This document shows, in pieces, positions 1-10,719 of a stretch of 64,000 nucleotides of DNA. The notes beneath the pieces are model-generated. The model was not told the origin of the DNA. It saw only the letters and a list, made by a program, of their open reading frames with translations, and searched no databases. Origin of the DNA: Pristionchus mayeri (Eukaryota > Nematoda > Chromadorea > Rhabditida > Neodiplogasteridae). Both the position numbers and the translations under genes were made by a program. The stretch covers positions 9,238,001 through 9,302,000 of the forward strand of contig BTRK01000004.1 in assembly GCA_036245805.1 (NCBI GenBank), given 5' to 3'. Positions within the stretch are counted from its first letter, which is position 1, and each line of letters begins with the position of its first letter.

Positions 1-37
1 CACGTTCCATTCTCTCATACTGTAAGCATGAATTCCC

Positions 38-227
38 TTAAGAGACCGTCCATGAGAGAACGTAATAAATATGCGGGGGTCCACGGATGGCCAAAAATTC
101 GATAATTCCCTAACTTTTACGGCCGTCAATCAGCACTCGATGCGCACACTTCAGAAAAAAGTTAGGGAATTATCGAATATTTGGCCATCCGTGGACCTGT
201 TACGTTCTCTGGTGGAGGGTCTCTTAA
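38..227. mobile_element. TTAA-flanked hairpin MITE (190 bp)
   Basis: The ends are inverted copies: TTAAGAGACCGTCCA on the left and TGGAGGGTCTCTTAA on the right. The arms match almost to the centre, for example CCACGGATGGCC at 79 against GGCCATCCGTGG at 183. The TTAA at each end (38-41 and 224-227) fits a TTAA target duplication, as piggyBac- or Kolobok-type elements make. There is no coding capacity, so it is non-autonomous. It belongs to the same family as 1344-4076, 2672-3805 and 6070-6191. Confidence 0.85.
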
Positions 228-514
228 TGTTCCGTGCAGTTTCTAAGACGAACGAGAAGATCTTCACGAGCATCGCGACGGTGATGATGATCGACGTTAC
301 TGGCTGGTTCATCTCCTACACGCTCATCAATCTCTCGCAACTCATTGCCTCGCCAGGTAAACACGAGAGACCGCCCATTGCCTAGATGATCGAAAACAGT
401 TTTTCGCACTTAGCAGTCGGATTTAGCATTATAAGAAATATTGAGCATTCTCTACTAAGGCATGCATCCATCCTTTATCCTATTTAGTCGCCTATCAGGC
501 AATAGGGGGTCTCT
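228..514. other. no gene recognised
   Basis: Short open frames exist on both strands, but none has convincing splice sites or similarity to a family I know. I see no repeat structure here. Confidence 0.5.
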
Positions 515-520
515 AGTATA

Positions 521-671
521 CACGAGAGTTCGATAATACGGACCTTCGTCTCTTAATTTCCCGCCCTTCATTGTCTCTTCATTTTCTTAATTCCACTTCA
601 TTTATCTCGACCGGTCGAGTGGAGAGACAGTGCATAGAATGAAAAGACCGTGGTATCGTTTCTCGAACTAT
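521..671. mobile_element. 6-bp-TSD hairpin MITE, CTAGAGTTCG family
   Basis: A copy of the hairpin family whose ends read CTAGAGTTCG...CGAACTCTAG. Here the ends are CACGAGAGTTCG and CTCGAACTAT. AGTATA flanks it on both sides (515-520 and 672-677), a 6-bp target-site duplication. The arms carry the family words ACCTTCGTCTCTTAA and GGTATCGTTTC. It is longer than the typical 114 bp because of an internal insertion. Confidence 0.7.
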
Positions 672-680
672 AGTATACTC

Positions 681-826
681 TGTACTTTTTAGCGTATTCC
701 GTATCAGCGCGAAGTATTGAACGAGTTGGTTTAGAAACGCTAATGAGAAAAAACTTTACGAGCGTCGTCCACCCTTCCACTATGCCGCATGCCTTTTCGT
801 CAACTCAGGCATCGCCCTTAAGACCA
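681..826. repeat. inverted duplicate of 13962-14116
   Basis: The reverse complement of this stretch, together with the adjacent hairpin MITE at 521-671, recurs at about 13962-14251 with scattered mismatches. A shared word is GGTCTTAAGGGCGATGCCTG, on the opposite strand here. The duplicated unit is a MITE plus about 150 bp of one flank. Confidence 0.7.
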
Positions 827-1343
827 TCATATACTACAAAATAAGGTCTCAACAATCGGCATTCGATAATTACGGCGATCATGACGATTTAATGCCGATC
901 ACCTATAGTATGCATGTTCAGCTCGGAGTATCGCACTGCGATCAGGGCTTGCCTCGGACTGACGAATGCGGTCAACGTCTCGAGCAACCTCAGCTTGACC
1001 ACGGCGATAACCACAAGAAACAGTATACTAAACTGACTTTGGCCATTGTTCTCCTAGTATATTCACAACAACAACGACATATGTTGCGATTTCCGTTCAT
1101 TGTTATTTTAGAACACAACCCTGAGCAAATGCAGTGAAAAATATAATTTATAGATGTTCCCGAGTTAGCTTTTAAGACATTGACCCTCCAGCCCACTGGC
1201 AAGTGTCGAGCTGAAGTTGGGCTAATTATGTAATTCGAGAACTGAAGATTTTTTAAAAGAAGGCAGCATTGTGCTGTTGACATGAAAATATAGCTCAAGA
1301 GGCCGAGAGCTGGTGAAACATGAAAAGACTAGAGTTCGATTGA
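827..1343. other. no gene recognised
   Basis: Only short overlapping open frames are present, with no splice pattern or similarity that I can support. Confidence 0.5.
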
Positions 1344-4076
1344 TTAAGAGACCATCCACGAGAAAACGGGCCAATGGGGCAAGGGTCACGGATGGTCAAA
1401 TTATGAATAATTCCCATACTTTTTTCCTGAAGTGTCCATCCAAAGTTAGGGTGGCAGGCACCAATAGCTAAGGTTCTAAGTCGATTTTGAAAAAGCTACA
1501 GTACTCATTTTTGGGGTTGAAAAATTTGATATCTCAAATGTAAGAGATTTATACATTTTCTGATGTATTTTCACTTGAAGATAACGAATTTCAAGGTGAA
1601 AATGTCATATGGTTCGCTATTAAAAAGATAGAAACAAAAAATCGATTTTGTCGGCCAAAATTGGGATAAATCGTTACATAGACAATTTGGTTGATGAAAC
1701 GGGGAGCTGGTTTTCACACTTTCTGATTCTACATGTCTTTTTGAGCATACATGATTTTTTTTTCAGAATTTTAAAAATGGCCCATTTCGACCAAATTGCA
1801 GCCCGAACTTGACGCTTTGGTGTAATTTAGCGAAAAAGTCTGAAATTTTTGAATGTAGATTCTGTTTACAGCTTTCAATAACCTTCAAATTTTGCACAAG
1901 AGTCATTCTGCAACCACATAAACAAATTTTATAACAAAAATAGTCAAAATGAAAAAAAATGGAATTCCGATTTTCTCGCCTTTTTAGTTTTTAATTTTTA
2001 GGGTCGAAAAAAATGATCTCTCAAAAGTCCGACATTTATATATTTTCCGGTGTATTTTCACTCGCAGAAAACGAATTTTAAGGTTAAAACTGCAAAACTT
2101 GCGAATTAAAAAAGTTTTGCTCGAAAAACTGTATTTTTCGCCCAAAATCGGCATATATCGTTACGAAAAAATATGAAGTTGGTGATGGGGAGACAGATTT
2201 TTCACATATTCATAATGTACATGTCCTTTTGAGTTTATCTGAGTTTTTTCCAGAATTTTCTAAAAGGCCCATCTTTGCCAAATATCGGTCCGAACATGAA
2301 GCTATGACGAAATTTCGACTGAAGAAATCGAAATTTTAATATTTGTGTATTGTGCCAATTTTTGTATTGAAATATGTGTATTTGCTTCAGAATGACTCAT
2401 ATGCAAAATGTGAAGGTGATTGAAAGCTGTAAACGGAATCTACATTCAAAAATTTCAAGACTTTTTTGCGAAATTTCACCAAAGCGTCAAGTTTGGGCTG
2501 CAATTTGGTCGAAATGGGCCATTTTTAAAATTCTGAAAAAAATCATGTATGCTCAAAAAGACATGTAGAATCAGAAAATGTGAAAACCAGCTCCCCGTTT
2601 CATCAACCAAATTGTCTATGTAACGATTATCCCAATTTGGCCGACAAAATCGATTTTTTGGCTCTATCTTTTTAAGAGACATTCCACGAGAAAACGTACC
2701 TTTTGGGAAGGGTCGACGGATGGCTTTTTTGCAACCCTCCTCAATATTTTGCTGGTGAAGTTCCCATACCAAGTGCTGATATTTGGCCCAATATGAAGGG
2801 CTCTGGTGCACTTTCCGAAAAATGCCAGACTAGGCCCAAAAAAAATCTTGTTTTCGAGATGGATCAAAATTTCCGAAAAAAATAATTTTGCCCGATAGTT
2901 CCCAAACCAACTGGAAATCATTATATGGGCTACATTTAGTAATTCTGAACGAAATATCATGTATTTGAACTTCAAATAGCAATCTGAGAGTGTCTCAAAC
3001 TCTAGAAATTTTCAAAATTTCGCAAAAAATCGCATTTTCTCGGGTTTTCAAGTCATTAGCATGTGCACTTGAGCGTGAAATGCACAAACACGATGTAAAT
3101 ATGCATTAGAAATAAGAATCTGACAAAAATTAGGCATATCCGATGATTGCAAACCGATTTTGACGAAAAAATCTCACTCTTTGTGAAATGTGAGAAATTC
3201 GTTTTTTCCAAAAACCAAAATTTTAAAATGAAGACCTCAAAATGTCTGACTATGGTCTCAAATTGTTTGATTCGATATAAAAATAAGATTCGGTGCTCAA
3301 AAGAGCCCATTCGGCTTGATTTGGAGAAAGTGTGATAGTTTTGCTCCAAGACCTTGCCCTAAGTGACCCTTCTTCTGGAAACCATAACTTCAGAGCACAT
3401 GGTATAAATTACATGAAATTCGGATCTTATACGTAGTTTTACACGAGGAATCCGAAAATGTAATTAGTTTGGTACGCTGGTTGGAAAAATTTTCAGTACG
3501 GGCAAAAAGCTTCGAAAATCGACGTTTTCGACTCTTTATCGACATCTGATCGCATTCAAAGTATGTTTTTCGTTATGTTCATCGAAAAATAGTCCCGAAA
3601 AACCTATAATATCTTACTTTTCAGAAAATTGAAATTTTCGATTTTTTTTGGGCCTAGTCTGGCATTTTTTCGGAAAGTGCACCAGAGCCCTTCATATTGG
3701 GCCAAATATCAGCACTTGGTATGGGGACTTCACCAGCAAAATATTGAGGGGGTTGCAAAAAAGCCATCCGTGGGTTGGTACGTTTTCTCGTGGAATGTCT
3801 CTTAATATCGAACCATATGACATTTTCACCTTAAAATTCGTTATTTTCGAGTGAAAATACATCAGAAAATGTATAAATCTCTTACATTTGAGATATCAAA
3901 TTTTTCGACCCCAAAAATGAGGGGTTACTGTAGCTTTTTCAAAATCGACTTAGAACCTTAGCTATTGGTGCCTGCCACCCTAACTTTGGATGGACACTTC
4001 AGGAAAAAAGTATTGGAATTATTCATAATTTGACCATCCGTGACCCCTCCCCGTTTTCTCGTGGATGGTCTCTTAA
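1344..4076. mobile_element. large TTAA-flanked foldback element (2.7 kb with nested insertion)
   Basis: The ends TTAAGAGACCATCCACGAG and CTCGTGGATGGTCTCTTAA are inverted repeats with TTAA at both borders. The left arm 1344 to about 1895 pairs with about 2403-2671 plus 3806-4076; the right arm is interrupted by the nested element 2672-3805. The unpaired centre (about 1895-2403) is a diverged tandem copy of the left-arm sequence: both contain variants of TTTTCACTNGNAGANAACGAATTT and of CTACATGTCNTTTTGAG. No transposase frame is visible. The single-strand form could fold into a stem of several hundred base pairs. Confidence 0.85.
2672..3805. mobile_element. TTAA foldback element nested in a relative
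   Basis: The borders are TTAAGAGACATTCCACGAG and CTCGTGGAATGTCTCTTAA, with TTAA on both sides (2672-2675 and 3802-3805). The arms pair around 2700-2880 and 3640-3800, for example CCAGACTAGGCCC against GGGCCTAGTCTGG. Removing it restores a continuous right arm of the outer element through a single TTAA, so it inserted later than the outer element. No coding capacity was seen. Confidence 0.85.
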
Positions 4077-4688
4077 GACGATGTTTACTGGACGTATCTC
4101 GGACAGAAGTGTTCGATTTTTTTGTGGTAAAGCTGTAATAAAGACTGTCATTATTCAACTGTTGCATCTATGCATTTCATGCGTCGAAATATTCCGGAAG
4201 GGATCAAAGCCATGATAAACACCTCTTGTATTTGTTGAATTTGTTTTTATCAATATGAACTCTTCGTCAGAATATCTAGGAAAATGTATTTCAACTATAT
4301 TATTCTCACGAATAAAATGGTGATGAAAGAAAGCTGAAACGCATTAAATGTCTACTCTGTATGTGGATAGTAAGATCGACCGACTGAGGCTAACGCATGA
4401 TGATGCGCGAGATTGGCTGGGCTTTGGCCAAGGTGGTCACATGCTGGTCCTTCTTTGATCGTTTAATCAATTTTTATCATCTGTATGTCTTGTTTTCTCA
4501 GCCACCCTCACCTAAACGCGCATTGTTTCTCTCACGTCGAGAACTGTGATCGCCGATCACATATTTGTAACGTGGTAAACAAATCCAAACAAAGAACAAC
4601 TGACTGTTGGTCGGACACGCCTAGTGAATTAGATGACAACAACACACCATATATAATCGAGTACTCTCGTGCGTAATTGTCTCCCGAA
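4077..4688. other. upstream region of the glycine-rich peptide gene
   Basis: No gene was recognised. The last part, 5' of the ATG at 4689, presumably holds the promoter and 5' UTR of the peptide gene; ATATATAATC at 4650 is a possible TATA-like stretch. No other motif is supported. Confidence 0.4.
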
Positions 4689-5550
4689 ATGGTCTTGCCA
4701 AAGGCTATTCTCCTTCTTCTCCTACTTGCGTTGATCGCGTTCTCAGCCGTAGAGGCTCAGTGTGAGCATATTTTATATTTCCATGCATTTCTCAATTAAT
4801 TCAGATTTGATTTCCCACCTTGCACCAAGCTAGAAATTAAACGAGAAACATTAGAATATTGTATAAATATAAGGGGGAGGGGGGTAGGTTACATTGGTTG
4901 GCAAGTACAAACATGTTCAGGGAAAAAACAGCTTTCAACCAGAACACCTTTTTGCAACAACTGAACAAAATTCAACAGTTGCACTTGCAACAGTTGCACG
5001 TGTAACAGTTGCACTAGTACAACAATTGGCGGTGTGTTCAATTGTTGCGACGCTGTTCAATTTTTCAGTGTAGTCCTGTTCAACTATTGCACTCGCAACA
5101 GTTGAAATGTTTTGGATGTTCAACTGATACGTGAAAAAATTGGAACTAGTTACACACGCTTGCAAGAGCTGGACGCTGTTCAACTGTTGCTTACGAGTTG
5201 AAAGAGTTTGTACTTGCTCATCGTTGTAACCTACCCCCCCCCCCTTATATGCATACTAGTAATTTGCTGATTACAGAAACATTTCAGGGGGAGGACGTGG
5301 TTTCGGCGGAAGGGGCGGAGGCAGTCAGTATTTTAAACAATATTAAAATATGATTGACAATAAAATTTCAATGCCGAAGACTTGCGAGCTTTCAGGAAGT
5401 ATAAGTAGCGAAATGAGAGGAGGAGGAGGCTGGAATCGAGGCGGTTTGGGCGGAGGAGGGCCGGGTGGATCCGGCGGCTTTGGTGGAAGAGGACCGGGAG
5501 GTTTCGGAGGCAACGGAGGCTTCGGCGGGCCCGGAGGATGGGGACGTTGA
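4689..5550 (+). CDS. secreted glycine-rich peptide (caenacin/NLP-like), 3 exons
   Basis: Exons 4689-4761, 5288-5323 and 5396-5550 join in phase to about 87 residues. Residues 1-23 form a typical signal peptide (MVLPKAILLLLLLALIAFSA, cleavage near VEA-Q). The rest is a low-complexity Gly/Arg/Trp/Phe region with repeats such as GGFGGRGPGG and GGFGGPGGWGR at the C-terminus. In nematodes this architecture is typical of hypodermally secreted glycine-rich antimicrobial or cuticle-associated peptides (caenacins, NLP-24-like, GRSPs); the exact role is inference. Exon 2 can also read through to a TAA at about 5346, which would give a short isoform. The first intron carries the foldback at 4870-5247. 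AATAAA follows at 5633. Confidence 0.75.
4870..5247. mobile_element. TA-flanked foldback MITE in intron 1 of the peptide gene
   Basis: The ends are inverted: TAAGGGGGAGGGGGGTAGG and CCTACCCCCCCCCCCCTTA, followed by matching GTACAAAC/GTTTGTAC words. TA lies just outside both ends. The interior is built from repeated, themselves palindromic words of the type CAACAGTTGCA and TGTTCAACTGTTG. It has no coding capacity. Confidence 0.8.
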
Positions 5551-5632
5551 GGGAGGCGGACGACAATTATCGCTTTGAGTGTACAATTGCGAGCGGGATT
5601 CTTTACTACTCGATGTTTGCTCCTGGCGGATA

Positions 5633-5638
5633 AATAAA
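5633..5638 (+). terminator. polyadenylation signal AATAAA
   Basis: AATAAA lies 83 bases after the stop codon of the glycine-rich peptide gene, a normal distance for a nematode 3' UTR. Confidence 0.5.
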
Positions 5639-5665
5639 TTGAAATTGAAACGCAATGCTCGAGTC

Positions 5666-6030
5666 CCTAATGCCGTCTTCTACCCGCCCTTTTTATCTAC
5701 ACGGTCTGTCCATTCATCTCCACATCTTTCTTATTTTCCTTCTATTCTTGTCATGAGCAAGTCTCAGTGGATTTCCTCGTACAATTACAATTCAGTATAG
5801 GCTAACTAGATTACAAATGCCAATTTCCGAATTTATGACTTACAATGGTTGCGGGTTTCCAACAAGTCGACTTCAGCCACAAAAGCACCTAAAACGTTCG
5901 TTGATTTTATCTGCAGTTTCAATTACTAAATTATGCCCATTTACTTGACGACGATACGGCTTGTGGACAACTATGACGATCACGCTATTGATAATTGCAT
6001 GAATAGATTCCATTGACATTATAAGTCGTC
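5666..6030. repeat. direct repeat of 14340-14765
   Basis: About 350 bases recur in the same orientation 8.7 kb downstream. Shared words include AAGTCGACTTCAGCCACAAA, ACGACGATACGGCTTGTGG and ATTGATAATTGCATGAA. No reading frame is conserved between the copies, so I treat it as a non-coding dispersed repeat. Confidence 0.7.
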
Positions 6031-6069
6031 CTGTAAGTTTTTCAAAATCGACCCCTAGTTTTAGTCATT

Positions 6070-6191
6070 GCGGCCGTCAATCAGCACTCGGTACCCACAC
6101 TTTAGACAAAAAGTTTGGGATTTTCAATTATTTTTTGGCCATCCGTGAACCCCTGCACAGTTATTACGTTGTCTGGTGGACGGTCGCTTAA
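6070..6191. mobile_element. half of a TTAA hairpin MITE
   Basis: This matches the right arm of the element at 38-227: CGTCAATCAGCACTCG, TTGGCCATCCGTG and a right end GACGGTCGCTTAA. The TTAA is at 6188-6191. No left arm is present, so it is a truncated copy. Confidence 0.7.
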
Positions 6192-8178
6192 ACTTTTGTG
6201 CTTTGCAACATCCCTTTTCATCTTCTCAATCGCTCGAATCTGGTCCAGTGTGACGACCTTACCAAATTGTTGTAATTCCTATAAATGTAGTGCTCTTTAT
6301 AAAAGTATTATTTATCACGTCAGGGAATAATGATCAGGTATGATTGCGGCGGTACTCTGCTCTGGGTGTCTTAAAAAAATTGTCCCGATACATCTACAGA
6401 ATTCATCGCGTTAGAGTGTTTGAGGGGGCTCGCGATTGTAGTGTTTCCATTGTAGCATTCACCATTGCAGCGTCGTTGATTGTGTTCAGTAACTGGAATG
6501 CATGTCGCTTATATTTAATGCCCACTTTATCTTGCATCTGTGTTCCCTTACCGTATATTGCGAAGTCTCTCAATTATCATTTAATTTAAATACAAAAAGT
6601 CACTCCGACCGTTCTGCTCTCCATTTTTCAAAGTGTAGCACAGATCTGATGGAGTGGTCGAATACGAATCTCTTTGTCCTCCAGAAAAGAATTATAGAGA
6701 CGAGCAAATGATACATCCCTTGGTCACCATTTTGCACTTCATTTTCACTCCATACTGGGCTAGAACCGATCGCTCATATTTGAAGACAACGTCTCATTTG
6801 ATGCCTCTTTGTCATATTGTATTACCCGTTCACAGAAACGTTTCCACAATCTGTTACAATGACTCGTATCCCTTACCATCGCATTATTATAATTCAAAAG
6901 CTCCCCCGTTCGAACTTCAGTCATCTCATTGTTTATTTATCATGTATTATGGCTCATATATGGGATATATTTGACCAATTAAACAATACAACATACGCGC
7001 CATGATAAAAGGTTACGTACCACGGGGGGGGGGGGGGTTAGTACATACTAAAATAAAAAAGTTACGTTCCATAAAAAAAATGTATTGTGGTACGTAGTAC
7101 GTACCGCAATAAACGGCACGTACCACGTTAATGTAGTGGTGACGAAGTGGTGTTGTGGTCAATGGCGCCACCCCCCCCCCATTCCATCCCACCTGGTTTC
7201 GATTTCCGGTCGTGACGCCTTTACCTTTACCCCGTTAATCGCACAGAGCCCGTATTATTACCGAATCCAACCTAAGGAATAAAGTGTAAGCCTGAAATAT
7301 CATTTCACTTCGTAATCACGCCACTCTGGTCGAATATAGTTTTTGATGAGCATGATTTATTTTTATTTGTCAAATATGAATTTTTATTTAAACGCACTGT
7401 ATTAATATTGATGTGATTACTGAGTACAAATCTAAGTAAACTAATAGTTTTACGACAATGAATCTTCCGAATAGTATCATCCAACTTGTTCTGTACGCAT
7501 TGCATTGCACATTCTGTGCAAGTTCACTAATTTTTGGGTAAATTTCAAAGATTTTTTTAAAACCATTGACTCTTAATTCTCATTCAGGACCTTACTACTA
7601 GTGGTAACTTTAAAAGCGAAGACTTCCAACATGATCTCATATATGGTCCTTCTTCGATTGTTAGAGTATTTAATTGTTTTAAAATTAAACAAAAGGAATT
7701 TGAAGCCAATCTATAGCGGAGATGAGCGGAACGGTTGGAGGTTTGCTAGTGTTTCCACGGTAAGTGACGCAACAAAAATTTGTAACTCCATATTTAAGAA
7801 TGATACCACTCGGGATGGATACAGTAGTGGTGCATGTGAACGGGCCAATAACACTTTTCAGCCGTACGAAATTTGTATGGTATGTACATACATACGCATA
7901 TTTAAAAAAAAATATAACGTAATTATTAGGGCATTTTGCCAATGTCTTGAAATTCACGGGAGTGTTCAGTACGATGTGTTCATGGTCCTTTCGTACTCCT
8001 ACAGGTGCACAACTATATGTGTTTATTTGTTTATTTTTTACGATCAACCTTGGGTATCGCTCTTTTTTTTGCAGCCACTTCAAGCGATTTTACAGTCGTC
8101 ATGAGACGATTACGCTTGGTGGTGTAGGGTATCGCTCTAAGGCAGTATAATCGTATTATGAAAATTCAACAATTTCAG
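6192..8178. other. no gene supported; low-complexity and AT-rich tracts
   Basis: Several 60-170-codon open frames exist, but they overlap on both strands and none has splice sites or similarity that I trust. A G homopolymer lies at about 7024-7038 within repeated GTACGTACCAC-like words. The first four transmembrane exons expected for the SRD gene starting at 8179 were looked for here and not found. Confidence 0.4.
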
Positions 8179-10719
8179 ATATTACGTACTGAAAAGGAGT
8201 GTTCCGAGTGTCGAGCGGACGCGTATATTCACAATTGTTGTTGCACTCATTATCTTCATTCCCTTTGTATTCATAATTTCTAATTACTATACCTTTCTAA
8301 TTTCCCATTAGTTCCAATTCGCTCTTTACAGATTGGATTGTTACACTCACCACTACTGACAGACAAGGAGCTGATAACGCAATTGGAATTATTTGCTCCT
8401 CAGTACACGACTGAGTTTCATCACATGTTCGGTGCGTAAATGAGTGGCAATACTTGTCTATAATGTATACATCATTTTTCAGGTTACGGCAACGTCTTGA
8501 ACAGTTTAGTTGCGCCCGTTGAAGTGCTGGTTAATATAACCACTATTTCGCAGCCCTTCTTAAGCATCATTATTGGGAGAGCTATCTTTAGGTGGTATTT
8601 TTGTCCTGACTGATTTTAATATTTCTTTGTTCAGAACCTTAGCCGATAACATAATGCAAATTAGCGCAAAAACAGCCGAGGTTCACAAACAGTTTTTGAA
8701 GGTATGCCATCATTTTAATGAAATATTACAGGGTGGCGCAAAAGTATTGACCCAACTTTGATAAGATCTCATTTCTAACGGGTAACACTTTTCATCCACA
8801 TCTTTTAGCAAAGGACAGCTAAGCTAATTAACAATATATTTGCCAATATTCAGATCTCTATTCGAAACAATATACGAGTTTCAACTTCTGAAAAATATGA
8901 TCTGTAAATTTAGTGAGATTTCTCAGGAAATTAAATTTGATTCTTCTTCGACGCGTTGCATGAAGATCAATGATGTAATAGTTATCCTATTTTTGTTGAT
9001 AAGATCAACCATCAGTGACTTAAAATATGTCATTCATTTAATTCAAATAGCTTCCGAAACGGACGAAACGGACGAACTACGCGTGGAATATAAAAATCAA
9101 ATGTATTCTCCGAATTCAAAAGCTACCCAATCATTTAATGTGTTCGCATTATTCTCAACCTTTAAGGCTTTCAAATATGCACTCCATACCTAGCTGGATG
9201 TCAATCACATATCAGGATATTTGACCAAATGCTTCTGCCTGACACTTTTGTGAAATATTTTGATGCGCGTTTCAACTATTAAATCACCGTTTTCATCCAT
9301 TTTTATGCATCTAAAATTAACACTTCGACACTGTTAAAATACACAGAAGTTTTTAGCCTGATATCGATATGTTGAACGTAAACTCCAAAAATGTGCATTT
9401 TATGCCGCCAAAAGTATGGTATCGCAAAATGTCTTTTTCTCTGCCTCTAGAAGTCATGGAACCATTTCCTTAAAGGTTCCTAAAAGTGGAATGGTTCCTC
9501 TCTATGGTTAGCTTGATTAATCGAAATTGCTTTTCTAGTCTTCTATCACAACTTATTTTTCACGAAAATCAGTTGTGGGTCGAGGTGACGCACAACTGAG
9601 TTGCATTTGACAATGCTCCAGCATATCCAATCAATTGATTTGGACACGAGGCATGGGTATTGAAGGTATTGCATGGAGAAATAGTCAGGCATGAACAGAG
9701 ATAAGAACTCTTAAATGTTCGAAAGATATTCGAGGTTATATGTGGGTCAATACTTTTGTGCCACCCTGTATACTTATGCATTCGAATAAATTAATAAGGA
9801 CATATACGGTTCAAAAAAAATACTGACATTTAACGAACGAGATCCGCATTCCTGCATAGATCCACAACGAAAAAAAATCTAAAAAAATTTAAAACATCGT
9901 AAACTTCTGTTCCTTAGAGAATTTGTTCCGAGAGCCTCACACTCATTACTATGTTGACACTCCGTCATTAATGCTTACACTAACTGTAGTTCAGTGGAAA
10001 TTACATTCATAAATATGTAACATTTCAGGCGCTAGTCATTCAATCAATAATCGGACAACTCATATTTTTCTCTATTGGATCGTTCATTGTTGGTCAATTA
10101 GGTCTTGTACATTCGCCCATCCTTGAGCATTCCACACACTTGGTTAGTGAAGTAGAATTTTGAAAAATATCAAAATGTATTATATTTATAAAAAAATATA
10201 TACCTCTGGTTTGGGGGGTACAGTGTCGGTTTGGGGGGACATATGTCCAACCAAAACGCCGACATGTCCACCAAACTCTAATGTTCCTAAAATCGAAAAG
10301 AGTCCAAAAATTGCTCGTTTATTGCCTTGAAATTAATTGTAATGATTTCCCGTCGTTTTCAATGTGTCGGGGTATGGTAAACCGATTAAGTTATCTATAT
10401 TTTCTAATTCGTTATCTTGGTTGTTGGAATATTAGGAGTTGTAGTAATGAATCAATTCCATTTTTTCATGTTTTTCCCGATATGTCCCCTCAATCCGAAG
10501 ATATTTCCTCACAAACCAAACATGACCTAAATATTTCCCTCCAAACCAATCAGAGCCTACCTCTGTATCCTATGTTGACATAGATAAGACTTATCATTTT
10601 AATCAGTATGTCAAAAAAGCAAACTCGTCTTTAAACGCAAATCTTCACAGATACATCAATTCTGCCTTGCGACGAGTCCAATCACAACTATCTTTCTCGT
10701 ACGGCATTTCAGAATGTAA
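8179..10719 (+). CDS. SRD-type 7TM chemoreceptor, 3' half only
   Basis: Exons 8179-8266, 8332-8431, 8483-8591, 8635-8701, 10029-10142 and 10651-10719 join in phase. They start at the TM3/TM4 linker (RYYVLKRSVPS) and run through TM4, TM5, the loop SAKTAEVHKQFLKALVIQ, TM6 and a C-terminus SPITTIFLVRHFRM-stop. The KQ-x(3)-KAL-x-IQ loop and the SPxxTIxxV-x-x-FR end are SRD hallmarks. These are G-protein-coupled odorant or pheromone receptors of sensory cilia. Intron 4 holds a TA-flanked transposon (8729-9768) and intron 5 a degenerate foldback. No TM1-TM3 exons could be found upstream, so the gene is truncated, rearranged, or starts with exons I cannot recognise. Confidence 0.7.
8729..9768. mobile_element. 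Tc1/mariner-like element, non-autonomous (1040 bp)
   Basis: The terminal inverted repeats are CAGGGTGGCGCAAAAGTATT...AATACTTTTGTGCCACCCTG, each bordered by TA. This is the Tc1/mariner pattern. Internal frames are short and show no DDE transposase motifs that I can see. It sits in intron 4 of the SRD gene. Confidence 0.8.
10204..10555. mobile_element. degenerate foldback in the last SRD intron
   Basis: The left end CTCTGGTTTGGGGGG and inner GGGGGGACATATGTCC are mirrored by GACATATCGGG-type and GGTTTGGAGGGAAATATTT words read on the minus strand from 10555. The arms are diverged and no target duplication could be fixed. Confidence 0.4.

Noticed and set aside
5036..5200. Repeated CAACAGTTGCA words considered as a CRISPR-like or regulatory array
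   Set aside because: Spacing is irregular, the words are palindromic and they lie inside a TA-flanked foldback in a eukaryotic intron.
7601..8104. 167-codon plus frame
   Set aside because: The longest frame in the window but overlapped by a 132-codon minus frame, AT-rich, no domain, and not in phase with the SRD exons that follow.
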